A DNA stretch of 64,000 nt from Sugiyamaella lignohabitans. Its lineage: Eukaryota; Ascomycota; Dipodascomycetes; Dipodascales; Trichomonascaceae. Below, one piece after another: positions 51,753 to 60,812 of this stretch. The stretch is taken from NCBI RefSeq assembly GCF_001640025.1, contig NC_031671.1, positions 1,612,001 to 1,676,000 of the forward strand, given 5' to 3'. The translations under genes were made by a program, and so were the position numbers. Position 1 is the first letter of the stretch. Every line of letters begins with the position of its first letter. A model generated the notes under the pieces. It was given only the letters and a program-made list of their open reading frames with translations. It was not told the DNA's origin and searched no databases.

Positions 51753-53657
51753 CTAGATCTCGATTTTCTTCGTAGTAGTCCCGGGAGAAGATAAGACGAG
51801 CAGCAAATTTTTGATATTGGCCAGAGTGTGACGCAAGTCTACTACTGGCAAAGATGCAGAATTGACCAGTTGCTCAATGTCCTTGTGGAATAGATATACT
51901 CCATATTCAAATCTGTAGAATATAGATCCCTTGGTCCATAGTGGAAAAGACCGGGAGCCTTGAATGGCACTGATAGGGTCGACCACAAAAGACTGGCTGC
52001 CATATGCCTGTACAGGATACCGCAGTGGTACTCCTATATAGCACGACAAGAGGTAGACGAGTTGAGTGACTAGTCCATAGGCAGCAGCTATTTCGTCTTC
52101 GTCATAGAGACGAGTCGCAATTGCAGCAGCAGTGGCATCAGGAAGGTCGAGTCCGCAAATAGTAAACGAGAATTCGCCTCGTTTGTCGTTATTAGAACTC
52201 GAGCCTCTTCGCCGTTCTATAGGGAATATTTCTTGTAAACAGGTCGATATCCTAGCTAACTCGACAGTAGCCAGTTGTACTTGACTGTGGATTTCCTGTT
52301 TTTGTATTGTTAATGTAGCAGTCTCGTTAGTCAAGAACATCTTGGCTTCTTTCTGAAGTCCCATTTCCTGGCTCAGTTTCAGTTTTCGGGCTTGAATGCT
52401 CTTTTTCTGGTCATTTATTTGTTGAAGAATGGTTTTTGTAGCCTGAGTTTCTCGGTCGATTCTGTTTTTAATGCGGGAATGTTTTTGTTCTAGTTCAGAC
52501 CGCCGTTTCGAAAGAATCAGTAAGTTCGAGTCGTAGGGCCGTAGCTTTTCGGTGATTGCTTCAGAAACAGACGTTATTGTCGCTTGAGCGTCTGCTATAC
52601 ATTCTTCGAGGTTATTAAGTTTCATGATCGAGTCGAATGTCAGAGATGGGACTGCATAGCCGTTGGTATGATTATGACCCAAATGAGTTCTACTAGAGGT
52701 ACTTTTAGCCGAGTCATGGCGTGTTCTAAAGTTGACTTGTCTACTGAGAATCTGTGCTTTAGGAAGAACATAGCATCCATCTGTCAGGTATACTACAACT
52801 GAATTGAGTGGGAATGCCATTGTTATAGTGTCCATGGACTTTCCTATAAAATTTAGCTTGGCGAGGTCGACAACCTCCGTAAATATATTTTTCCATTTCT
52901 TGGTCCCCGACCCAGATCCAGATCCATTGATACTTCCATTAGTATCTGACTGATCAGAGGTATCAATTCTACCCCACACAGAAATGACAAAAGTAGTCAA
53001 GCTACGAATCCCAAGAGTAGAAGAATGCAAAGAGTTTGACGAGCTTGACGAGGTCGACGAGCCCGACAATTGTAAATTGGAAGGCAAGTCAATCTCGGTG
53101 AATTCAGGGTTCATCGACCCAGTCACCATCTCACTGATATAGATGGGTTTAGTCCTTCCTGGGACATATAATGCAAACATAGTGTCCAGCAGCCGTTCTG
53201 AGTTCAAGTCATGGAGTGCCTGTTGAACCTCAGGATTGAACATGATCTGATTCGGCGCTCTTATCGTCCGCCGACGTCGTGATTTTGTCGGGCTCTCCAG
53301 TACAGATTCGTCATCCGCATCTCGACCTAGATCAACACCTGATATTTCCGAACCCCCTGTTTGAGTCTGATGAGTTTGGGATGTCGAAGTTGGCTGGGTT
53401 GCCCCTATTGACGAGTTGAACCCTTCGTCTGTCGAAGAAACAGATCCATGACGGATTATATCTGATATACTGCTCTTCCTCACCTGTTTCGTATCCCAAG
53501 TGATATTTCTCAGCGCAACACCAACCACATGGCGTAACCGTCTCATGTATGGCTCCAGCACCGGTGTACCGACGTCTTTTGGCAACTGAGGAATTGCCAT
53601 AGCCACGGCAATATCCTCGCCATCAGACTCTTCCGAGGCCACAGACGGCGTATACAT
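51753..53657 (-). CDS. VPS38: Vps38/UVRAG-family subunit of PI3-kinase complex II
   Basis: 634 residues. A C2-like N-terminal region (about 150-300: PNQIMFNPEVQQALHDLN, then FALYVPGRTKPIYISEM) is followed by a long coiled coil (about 350-480, KRRSELEQKHSRIKNRIDRE and onward). The C-terminal domain includes LQEIFPIERR, FSFTICGLDLPD, GLVTQLVYLLSCYIGVPLRY, FEYGVYLFHKDIEQLV and VDLRHTLANIKNLLLVL. This order and the 'YLFHKDIEQL...DLRHTLANIKNLL' ending are typical of UVRAG/Vps38. The protein, with Vps34, Vps15 and Vps30, makes PI3P on endosomes for vacuolar sorting. The ATG at 53657 gives MYTPSVASEE. No frame breaks. Confidence 0.86.
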   Translation of the reverse strand: MYTPSVASEESDGEDIAVAMAIPQLPKDVGTPVLEPYMRRLRHVVGVALRNITWDTKQVRKSSISDIIRHGSVSSTDEGFNSSIGATQPTSTSQTHQTQTGGSEISGVDLGRDADDESVLESPTKSRRRRTIRAPNQIMFNPEVQQALHDLNSERLLDTMFALYVPGRTKPIYISEMVTGSMNPEFTEIDLPSNLQLSGSSTSSSSSNSLHSSTLGIRSLTTFVISVWGRIDTSDQSDTNGSINGSGSGSGTKKWKNIFTEVVDLAKLNFIGKSMDTITMAFPLNSVVVYLTDGCYVLPKAQILSRQVNFRTRHDSAKSTSSRTHLGHNHTNGYAVPSLTFDSIMKLNNLEECIADAQATITSVSEAITEKLRPYDSNLLILSKRRSELEQKHSRIKNRIDRETQATKTILQQINDQKKSIQARKLKLSQEMGLQKEAKMFLTNETATLTIQKQEIHSQVQLATVELARISTCLQEIFPIERRRGSSSNNDKRGEFSFTICGLDLPDATAAAIATRLYDEDEIAAAYGLVTQLVYLLSCYIGVPLRYPVQAYGSQSFVVDPISAIQGSRSFPLWTKGSIFYRFEYGVYLFHKDIEQLVNSASLPVVDLRHTLANIKNLLLVLSSPGTTTKKIEI

Positions 53658-53893
53658 TCTACGTTCCTACCGACAGCCTCTCACACAGGCTGGACTCGGA
53701 ACCGCTATTCTACTCCCCAAAAAGGCTCCTGTCGCTAGTTCTCCACTCTGGCCCCCTGTAAGTGAGTTCCGTTCTTGTATCGTATCTACTCCGCGCCTGA
53801 TAAACCTTGGCCTCGATAGCGCATGCTATCTCATTAGAGGGAGGTCACGGGTCACGTGATATTTCAGGGGTAGTTTCCAGGGGGTTGGGGTGT

Positions 53894-54032
53894 GCCTCCG
53901 GCGGCTGGGGCTCCGCCCCAGACCCTGGTTGCTCCTGCTTCGCAGGAGATTCTGGGGGGTTCGCCGGGGAAACGAATCGAGCGCAGCGAGAGGTGCAGCC
54001 AGGGTCTGGGGCGGAGCCCCAGCCGCCGGAGG
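53894..54032 (+). repeat. GC-palindrome element, full copy (G - spacer - S variant)
   Basis: The S end is changed (CGAATCGAGCGCAGCGAGAG, GTGCAGCCAGGG) and the terminus is CCGCCGGAGGT. Confidence 0.92.
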
Positions 54033-54035
54033 TAG

Positions 54036-54269
54036 ACCTTAGCTGCCAATAGTCCAAGAGTTCCCAGAGTGCTTTCGAGTTGTTGGAGTTCTAAGCTTCA
54101 AGAGCCAATAATAACAATCTCGCAAAAACTGCTGGCCATATCAGAACTTTATCTTTCCACATTCTCACAACCCAAAAGGACAACCCAATCATTTGAACAA
54201 GAAGAGGTTGAAAAGTTGGCCAGCCGACAATCATCTCCTCCTGTAGCGTTGATCATCCAACAGTGGTAA
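54036..54269 (+). other. Unassigned protein-like frame, no ATG
   Basis: An open frame of 77 codons from the stop at 54033 to the TAA at 54267. It has protein-like composition (KLQEPIITISQKLLAISELY, ending PPVALIIQQW) but no ATG and no recognisable family. It could be a 3' exon or a gene remnant just downstream of the element; chance is not excluded. Confidence 0.25.
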
Positions 54270-55051
54270 ACAGCCTGTACCTGATTTCCAGGGAATGATA
54301 TCCGTGTGCTCTAGAATAACTTGAGGACATGAAAAATTTGGGCTAATATCGACTCTGGGCCCATTGAATGGTGGAGTTACTCTACGGAATTACCAGGACT
54401 TTTTAAGTTCGAGAAGCATTCCATGATGGGAAATATACAGTCAGTGAGTGGAGGTACTCCAGACCAGTAGTTTCCCAAAATGTCTATACACCAAATGTAT
54501 AAAAAGTTTGGTTGCCAAAGAGTTTAAAACTATATTCAGAAACGGAAGCCATACCCTTTGCGAGAGTTAAAAAATACCATGGCCACCAGAAGAAGATGAG
54601 ATTACCTGCAGATAGAGAGAAGTTAGAGAGGGAAAATCAGACCCAAGAGACAGACAGAACAGATATCATTGAAGCTACATTTTTTCGTAATTGGCTGTTT
54701 TGTTTTCCTGAGTGAACAATTGAAGGAGGAATTAGGTTAAAACCAAGTCAGTAACTTAATAGACAAACTCAAACCGAATGTCGTAACCTACCCGGCATTT
54801 GAAACCACAGGGACGAGGATCAGGAGCGGAGTTGTAGCGGCAGTGCTGCCCACCATTTCAGGTTAGTTCGATCCACGACAACCCATGCACCTCAAACCAA
54901 GCTGCGATGCGATACGATAGTCCGATGGTGCCAATCAATCCTGGCAATCAATCGGACAAACTCGTTCTCTTTCGACGAACCTCATCCATCAATCACCCCA
55001 CCACCACTGCTCATAGAACCGTAGAATTCCTCATCTCCCTACGATCCCAGC

Positions 55052-55105
55052 CGCTCGCGAAGCGAGCACAACGGGGTCTGGGGCAGCGCCCCAGCCGCCG
55101 GAGGC
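55052..55105. repeat. GC-palindrome element, single right arm of third inner type
   Basis: The inner end CGCTCGCGAAGCGAGC is followed by ACAACGGGGTCTGGGGC and CCGCCGGAGGC. It matches the right arm of the element at 22076, and both have AACGGGGTC where others have CCACGGGGTC. Confidence 0.92.
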
Positions 55106-55868
55106 AGAACCCACCCCACCCAAACCACCACCAACCACAATCGAGAGGAAAAAAAGAGAGAGAGAGAGATCAGATCGCAGGATCGTGATCGGCCGACATG
55201 CGTGCTGCGTGGAACACAAAAGCATTCCTTGCAGCGAGGGCAGGGGCAGCTAGCCCGGCTGGGGCACTGATTGACCGCCATATCGAATATTATCTGCACC
55301 ACCGCAGAAGACAGACAGGCGCATTGCAGCAGTTAAAGAAGGGTAATCATTATAGTAATGATATACATATATAATATGCTGGGATCCCGAGGAATGAAAA
55401 AAGATCCGAAAACCAACTTTCAACCAGCTCGATTTGAACGGTGTACAGCGCGATTCCGCACCCTGGCCGTCTAAAAGTTCCGTATATCCCGTGAGCCAAG
55501 ACTTTTTGGCTGGTACATTCGTTTATTTCTGAAATATTAACAGCACACTCGACCGGATTCAGGGTTCTGTGTTAGTATTTCTCGGTGGGGCATCATCAGA
55601 TCAGCGACAGCAGCAGCAGCAACCGACCGACGACGACTACTGACATCCAACCAACCTCGAGGATATAATTTAATGGAAAACGTGTGCAGACCAGGACCTC
55701 GACTCACCAAAATGGAGGTGTGAACCACCACACAAACCACCGACGACGACAACCACCACCACAAACCAAAAGTGACACTACTTCACCACCACAGGATCCA
55801 TCTACCTCACCTTTAAAACACAACCGACGCTCGCTACACCTGCCAAAACGGCCCAGCATCCTCTGAAC

Positions 55869-56934
55869 ATGAACGTCATGGTAAGTTTGGGTTTGTAGCC
55901 GGGGGCCACTGCCTCCGGCGGCTGGGGCTCCGCCCCAGACCCTGGTTGCTCCTGCTTCGCAGGAGTTGACTGGGACCGTCGACGCAACGACTCGAGCGCA
56001 GCGAGAGGAGCAACCAGGGTCTGGGGCGGAGCCCCAGCCGCCGGAGGCACACCCACCACCCAGAGTCAGAAAACTAACCCCGGAACAGCTGTGCTTGGGC
56101 CACTTTTGCGAGATGCACGGCCCGACGTCGATTATGTGCACCCAGGCGCTGTCGAGCGGGCATGCGCGGGCAGAGATCAAGTACCACAATGTGTCGCGGA
56201 CCCAGGCCGTCCAGCCGTCGACGTGCAAATCGTGCGAGTTTCTGGTCCCGCTGGCGTCGGCGTCATCCCAGGTATCGACTCCGGGCGGGTCCACCAGATC
56301 AGATCTTAGCGGCATTGATCCCACTCCTCACGCTCCTCCTGCCAGTGCAATTTCAGACAGTACAGCCAGTGGGACGAACAGTTCGACGACTCGTCCAGCG
56401 TGTGTGAAAACGGAAATCAAGCCGCGAACCGCCAGTTTCGGCGGTCTGGTTTGTGTATCGTCGCATTACCCAGCATCCCAAGCAAGATATACCGCCATTC
56501 GTCAGACATGTCTGCGAATGTTATCATCCGAACACACTTTTAATGACAGCACGCCCATGCTGTTTTCCGACCCGTCAATTGGCAGTGCCATTATTCTTGT
56601 GTTCATGGTCCAGGACGAGCAATCGCGAGGTCTCGTTCGACGGTACGGCATCACTTGTGTCAGTGAAGACGAGACCCTACTGGTCGAAGCATGGAACATT
56701 GTAGCTCCCCAGATCGAAAACATATCAAAATCCATCCAAAAGCGAGCAGCTCTGCAATCGCAAAAACATGTCGTGTCAGCATCCTACTCAGGTGGACCCG
56801 AACGGTACCTCCGCAAACGCGACACCAACCAACCGGCCCGCAGCCTATGCACCATCGTCAACGACGACGAGCTCTTCCTCGAGATCCACGCCAAATTCTC
56901 CCGCATCCTCTCCGAACTCCAATCCACGATTTGA
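55869..56934 (+). CDS. LST7: Lst7/folliculin-family protein (2 exons)
   Basis: Exon 1 is 55869-55880 (MNVM) and exon 2 is 56089-56934, 285 residues. The 208-nt intron has GTAAGT, AACTAAC (56073-56078 core) and CAG. The joined N-terminus MNVMLCLGHFCEMHGPTSIM is the folliculin signature, followed by CKSCEFLV and, after a Ser/Thr-rich loop, the longin-like region YPASQARYTAIRQTCLRML...GSAIILVFMVQDEQSRG. Like yeast Lst7 it lacks the C-terminal DENN half of animal folliculin. Lst7 with Lst4 acts as a GAP for the Rag GTPase Gtr2 on the vacuole and promotes TORC1 activation. Most of the intron is a complete GC-palindrome element. Confidence 0.9.
55911..56048 (+). repeat. GC-palindrome element filling the LST7 intron
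   Basis: Full G - spacer (TTGACTGGGACCGTCGACG) - S copy, 30 bp after the donor site and 40 bp before the acceptor. Confidence 0.95.
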
Positions 56935-56961
56935 CCCCTACAAACGTTCTCATGGGGTGCT

Positions 56962-57172
56962 GCCTCCGGCGGCTGGGGCTCCGCCCCAGACCCTGGTTGC
57001 TCCTCTCGCTTCGCTCGAGTCGTTGCGTCGACGAACCCTGCCAACTCCTGCGAAGCAGGAGCCACGGGGTCTGGGGCAGAGCCCCAGCCGCCGGAGGCAC
57101 ACTGAACCCCCCAAAAAACTCCTGCGAAGCAGGAGCCACGGGGTCTGGGGCGGAGCCCCAGCCGCCGGAGGC
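56962..57172 (-). repeat. GC-palindrome cluster between convergent LST7 and SCP2 (S, G, G arms)
   Basis: A full S - spacer - G element (56962-57098) plus a second right G arm (57119-57172) after 20 bp. It begins 27 bp after the LST7 stop and ends 44 bp before the SCP2 stop. Confidence 0.95.
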
Positions 57173-57216
57173 AGCACCCCACAAAAGACAAAACCAGAGA
57201 ATAATTTATTATTAGT

Positions 57217-58134
57217 TTAGAGCTTGGCGTGAGTACGGGCTTGCTTGAGAACACCCTCGACCGAGGCGGCCTTCATGACATTGCCCTTGACCTTGAGTTT
57301 GCCGGACATGAACAGCTTTTGGGCGTTGGCCTTGCCGTCGACGAGCTGACCGAAGTGCTCATCAGACAGAATGAGTCCGATGTCGGGTTTGGTGGTTCCG
57401 GCACCCTTGGTCACGGTACCCTTGTCCTTGAGGTCGAGGGTCCAGGTCTCGGTCTTGCCCTCCTTGTTCTTGAGGGTGAAGGCAATGACGGCGTTGGTCT
57501 GCTTGATGAACTTGGGAGCCAGGTCGGGCTTCTCCTTGATGGTGTCGTTAATGACGTCGAAGACGACGGAAGAGGGGAAAGAGCCTGCCGTGCTGTTAGT
57601 ATTGCGTATTTTCACATCAATTCCATTATAGATGTATCACAGAGTTGAAAGGGTGTAGAGTAGTACTGGAGGAGCAATGAATACCTCAGCCTGACGGTAT
57701 CACTGGAGAAATTACAGTGAGATGAGATGACATGAGATGGTCATTCCAGTGCATCTGAAATGCTTCAATTCAGACAGGCAATTCAACCAATACAGAATAT
57801 TCTAGTTGCAAGTCTGCTTCTCATACACTGGTCACTCAGTTCGTGTCTTTCAGGTCGAGACATAATCAGACCTGGAACCAGAATCCTGTTCAGAAGTCCT
57901 GTCCAGAGATCCTCTTCAGAAATCATATCCAGAAATCCTCTTCAGAAATCATGTCCACAAACAATATTCAAAAACCCGGAACAATCAACACTCACGATGC
58001 TCATCGCATCATGCTTGGGACTTTTCACGGCTCCTCGGCACATAGCCATAACAAACCCTGAAACACCTGATCCTCCGTGTGCTTTTCACACTAGCAACTA
58101 CTCTCGTTTATAACTTACTATCGGCAAGACCCAT
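57217..58134 (-). CDS. Sterol carrier protein 2 (peroxisomal, PTS1), 2 exons
   Basis: Exon 1 is 58119-58134 (MGLAD) and exon 2 is 57217-57584, 127 residues, the usual length for the yeast SCP2 of alkane-using species. The 534-nt intron has GTAAGT, TACTAAC (57601-57595) and CAG. The joined start MGLADSSFPSSVVFDVI replaces the ATG seen inside the intron. The SCP2 fold is evident: AVIAFTLKNKEGKTETWTLD, LILSDEHFGQLVDGKANAQK and LFMSGKLKVKGNVMKAASVE. The C-terminal AKL is a peroxisomal targeting signal. The protein binds fatty acyl-CoAs and lipids in the peroxisome matrix and probably assists beta-oxidation. Codon usage is strongly biased (GTC, AAG, ACC), suggesting high expression. The intron carries a 13/26-bp repeat. 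Confidence 0.93.
57878..57956. repeat. 13/26-bp tandem repeat inside the SCP2 intron
   Basis: CAGAAATCCTCTT / CAGAAATCATATC-type units recur at 13-bp steps. Two 26-bp copies start at 57903 and 57929. Confidence 0.85.
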
Positions 58135-58513
58135 TTTTAATAATGTGTGTTTGTGTTTGTGAAAATAAACTAATTAGTGCAACAAGCTTCTGAAGATATA
58201 AGACAGACTGTTAACTGACAAAAACAATCGAGATCGGATACGATGACGCCTATTTATATTTGCTTGTGGTTTGTGGGGTAGAGTCAAATTCTGCCGAGGT
58301 GATATTGCGTGCATCAGGGCAAGGGCCGCTCCCCTAATGCAGGCTACGGACATTATTAGTAGACCACGCTAAATCCAGGCACCGTAATTTCCCTCGCTTA
58401 CTCACTCGGACCAGGCGTTTGTCCGTCGAGGTGATAATCGGGCCGTTGCCATCGGACCAACCTCGCATTTTGGCTTGTGAAAGTAGCTATTTCTGCACCG
58501 GTGGTGGGGCTCT

Positions 58514-58654
58514 GCCTCCGGCGGCTGGGGCTCCGCCCCAGACCCTGGTTGCTCCTGCTTCGCAGGAGTTTTTTATGGGGACCCCCCGGCGAAACGACTC
58601 GAGCGGAGCGAGAGGAGCAGCGGGGTCTGGGGCGGAGCCCCAGCCGCCGGAGGC
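58514..58654 (+). repeat. GC-palindrome element, full copy (G - spacer - S)
   Basis: G arm, spacer TTTTTTATGGGGACCCCCCG, inverted S arm. Confidence 0.94.
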
Positions 58655-59407
58655 AGCACCTTCGGATTTTTAAAACTCCAGTTAACAAATTTCATTAGCA
58701 TTGGTTCTAAGCACCTCCAGTTCCACTTGTCCAGTCAACCAGGCTGGCAATCGCATCCAAATTGAACCCAGTCTGAAGTCTGCCAGCCACAGAGGTACTT
58801 TTATATTTCATTTTCACTGCCAGTGTCTGTCGAGCCCTCGACTCGGACCGAGCATTCCACGGCTGGCTGGATTGGGCTTCTGTGCATACCGCATCACCAA
58901 CCAGCAGCAGCACCTGCTGCAGTCGGCTGGTGTTGGAGCATGCATTTCCGATTCTACAGCAGCTGAAATTTCAAACCCTACAAACCCAATCGAGTCGGCC
59001 AGAATCGACTCCAGCCGCCAAACTCCAACGACAAAAGATCAGAAATCCCGTCGAAACAACTCAACTTCCAGCCCGATCCCGGCAACCGGCCTGCTGACAG
59101 TCTCTGGGATAAATTTCTCGGACGGGCTGGCAGGTCTGGCGATTCTTTTTAAGCTGTCAAGCACGGTCAGACGAGTCTCCCCAGGCTTCCCCAGCTGTCA
59201 GACCCGTCTGATCTGAATTCGCGTGACCCAACTTTAATTTCCCCCTCCGACGTCCGACCAGACACGCCCGCCATTTCCCTATTCGACCTGCCGATGCCGA
59301 TGCCACTTTTTCTCCAGCCGTCCCACTCCACCATCCTCGGCTCCCACACCTGTGGACCGAGCTGCGGCAATCTCGTGGCTGATTCTGATCCTGGGGGTTG
59401 TCTGTGT

Positions 59408-59664
59408 GCCTCCGGCGGCTGGGGCTTCGCCCCAGACCCCGCTGCTCCTCTCGCTGCGCTCGAGTCGTTTCGTCGGGGGGTCCCCACAGAAAACTCCTGC
59501 GAAGCAGGAGCAACCAGGGTCTGGGGCGGAGCCCCAGCCGCCGGAGGCAAGCAGGGGGGCCCGTACTCCTCCAGTAACAAGTGAACCGTTGCGTCCCCCG
59601 GCCCGGCACCCTCCTGCGAAGCAGGAGCCATGGGGTCTGGGGCGCAGCCCCAGCCGCCGGAGGC
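59408..59664 (-). repeat. GC-palindrome cluster (S, G, then extra G arm)
   Basis: A full S - spacer - G element at 59408-59548 and a further right G arm at 59611-59664. The left hairpin is CTGGGGCTTCGCCCCAG. Confidence 0.94.
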
Positions 59665-59852
59665 AGTTTCTCCCCAGTCAGTGAAATGCAGGGTCGGACC
59701 TGAAAAACGGCGATCGGCGCGAACGGCGCGATTAGAGTGTGATGGGTGCATATGTCAGATCCGGCTAGACTTTGTTAGGTTTACCGTTGTTATCAGACAG
59801 ATACACACATAGAAAACAGTACAATACAGTACAAGACAGTACGAACCCAAAT

Positions 59853-60530
59853 ATGACAGTAACCGTGGATGATATTGGTGGTGGAGGTGATGGCGGAGTG
59901 AAGGTGGCGGTGGTCCAACCGTCGAAGACCCAACTGCCAGAGAGGGTGCTGGAACAGTGTTTGACGCTGGTTAATCGGGCGTTTGCGAGGAAGGCCACTG
60001 AGGCAGGTGGATTATTTGGCAGCAGCAGACTGGCCAATTCTGACCAGATGCTCAGTGAACTGGCGGACGGGCACTTGTTTCTGGCATATTCTGTTCAGGA
60101 CACCGATTATTATAAGACCCGGCCTCTACCGGACCGGTTTGATATCCAGCAGAATCCATCTGATTTACCTGACGAAGGAGCCACTCTTCTGGGGATCATG
60201 GGTCTTGTCAAGAATCACAAAGAATCGCATCTCGCACCTCGTCCGTACTACACACTCCGTCTGGTGGCAGTCAATGTCGATATATGGAAAGGTGGAATCG
60301 GCGCCAAACTCTTATCAGTTGTCGAACAATACCTAGCATGCGACGTCGAACCGAACCACGAGTCCATCCTCGTGGCCGACTGTGTCCGAGACGTCGGCAA
60401 TGACAAGTACTACGAACGCCGCGGGTTCACCGTCAAGGCCGTGACCACCTCGGAACCCAACCAATGGGACAGCGTCCGGCTTTTCACGCTCGTTCGCCTG
60501 GAAAAAGTCGTCGGTGCCGGGCCACGGTGA
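59853..60530 (+). CDS. GNAT-family N-acetyltransferase-like protein
   Basis: 225 residues from the ATG at 59853 (MTVTVDDIGGGG). The open frame reaches 59772, but that start is not ATG and the true ATG follows an A/C-rich leader. Two features fit the GNAT acetyl-CoA fold: a beta-strand with YYTLRLVAVNVDIWKGGIGA, where the last residues resemble the pyrophosphate-binding loop (Q/RxxGxG/A, here WKGGIGAKLL), and a later VRDVGNDKYYERRGF, typical of the final GNAT motif (Y..GF). A weakly conserved N-terminal half includes VLEQCLTLVNRAFARK. The substrate cannot be told. It is convergent with SMC1, with three element arms between. Confidence 0.8.
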   Translation: MTVTVDDIGGGGDGGVKVAVVQPSKTQLPERVLEQCLTLVNRAFARKATEAGGLFGSSRLANSDQMLSELADGHLFLAYSVQDTDYYKTRPLPDRFDIQQNPSDLPDEGATLLGIMGLVKNHKESHLAPRPYYTLRLVAVNVDIWKGGIGAKLLSVVEQYLACDVEPNHESILVADCVRDVGNDKYYERRGFTVKAVTTSEPNQWDSVRLFTLVRLEKVVGAGPR

Positions 60531-60541
60531 CGACGGGTGCT

Positions 60542-60737
60542 GCCTCCGGCGGCTGGGGCTGCGCCCCAGACCCCCCGGCTCCTCTCGCTGCGCTCGAGTC
60601 GTTGCGTCTCCGGTCGAAGCATCTCCTGCGAAGCAGGAGCTACGGGGTCTGGGGCGCAGCCCCAGCCGCCGGAGGCAGACCCCGTCCCCAACAGTCCAGT
60701 CCACGGGGTCTGGGGCGGAGCCCCAGCCGCCGGAGGC
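60542..60737 (-). repeat. GC-palindrome cluster between convergent GNAT gene and SMC1
   Basis: A full S - spacer - G element (60542-60677) plus a truncated right arm (60702-60737: CCACGGGGTCTGGGGC to CCGCCGGAGGC). It starts 11 bp after the GNAT stop. Confidence 0.95.
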
Positions 60738-60812
60738 ACAGGTGGAGTATGTGTAAATAGCAACAGGAAAACGTTAGAATTGTATCGTGACAGGTATAAA
60801 TAGTTTGGGAGA

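Larger units (their letters stand above)
53658..55868. other. Divergent intergenic region, VPS38 / LST7
   Basis: 2.2 kb. It holds a full GC-palindrome element (53894), an unassigned frame at about 54036-54269, and a lone arm (55052). No gene can be named. Confidence 0.5.
58135..59852. other. Intergenic region, SCP2 / GNAT gene
   Basis: Divergent promoters with elements at 58514 and 59408-59664. The frames at 58701-59216 (+) and 59157-59751 (-) lack ATG or run through repeat arms and show no domain. Confidence 0.55.

Noticed and set aside
58701..59216. 171-codon plus-strand frame
   Set aside because: It starts without ATG, has low-complexity Ser/Thr composition and no domain; treated as non-coding.
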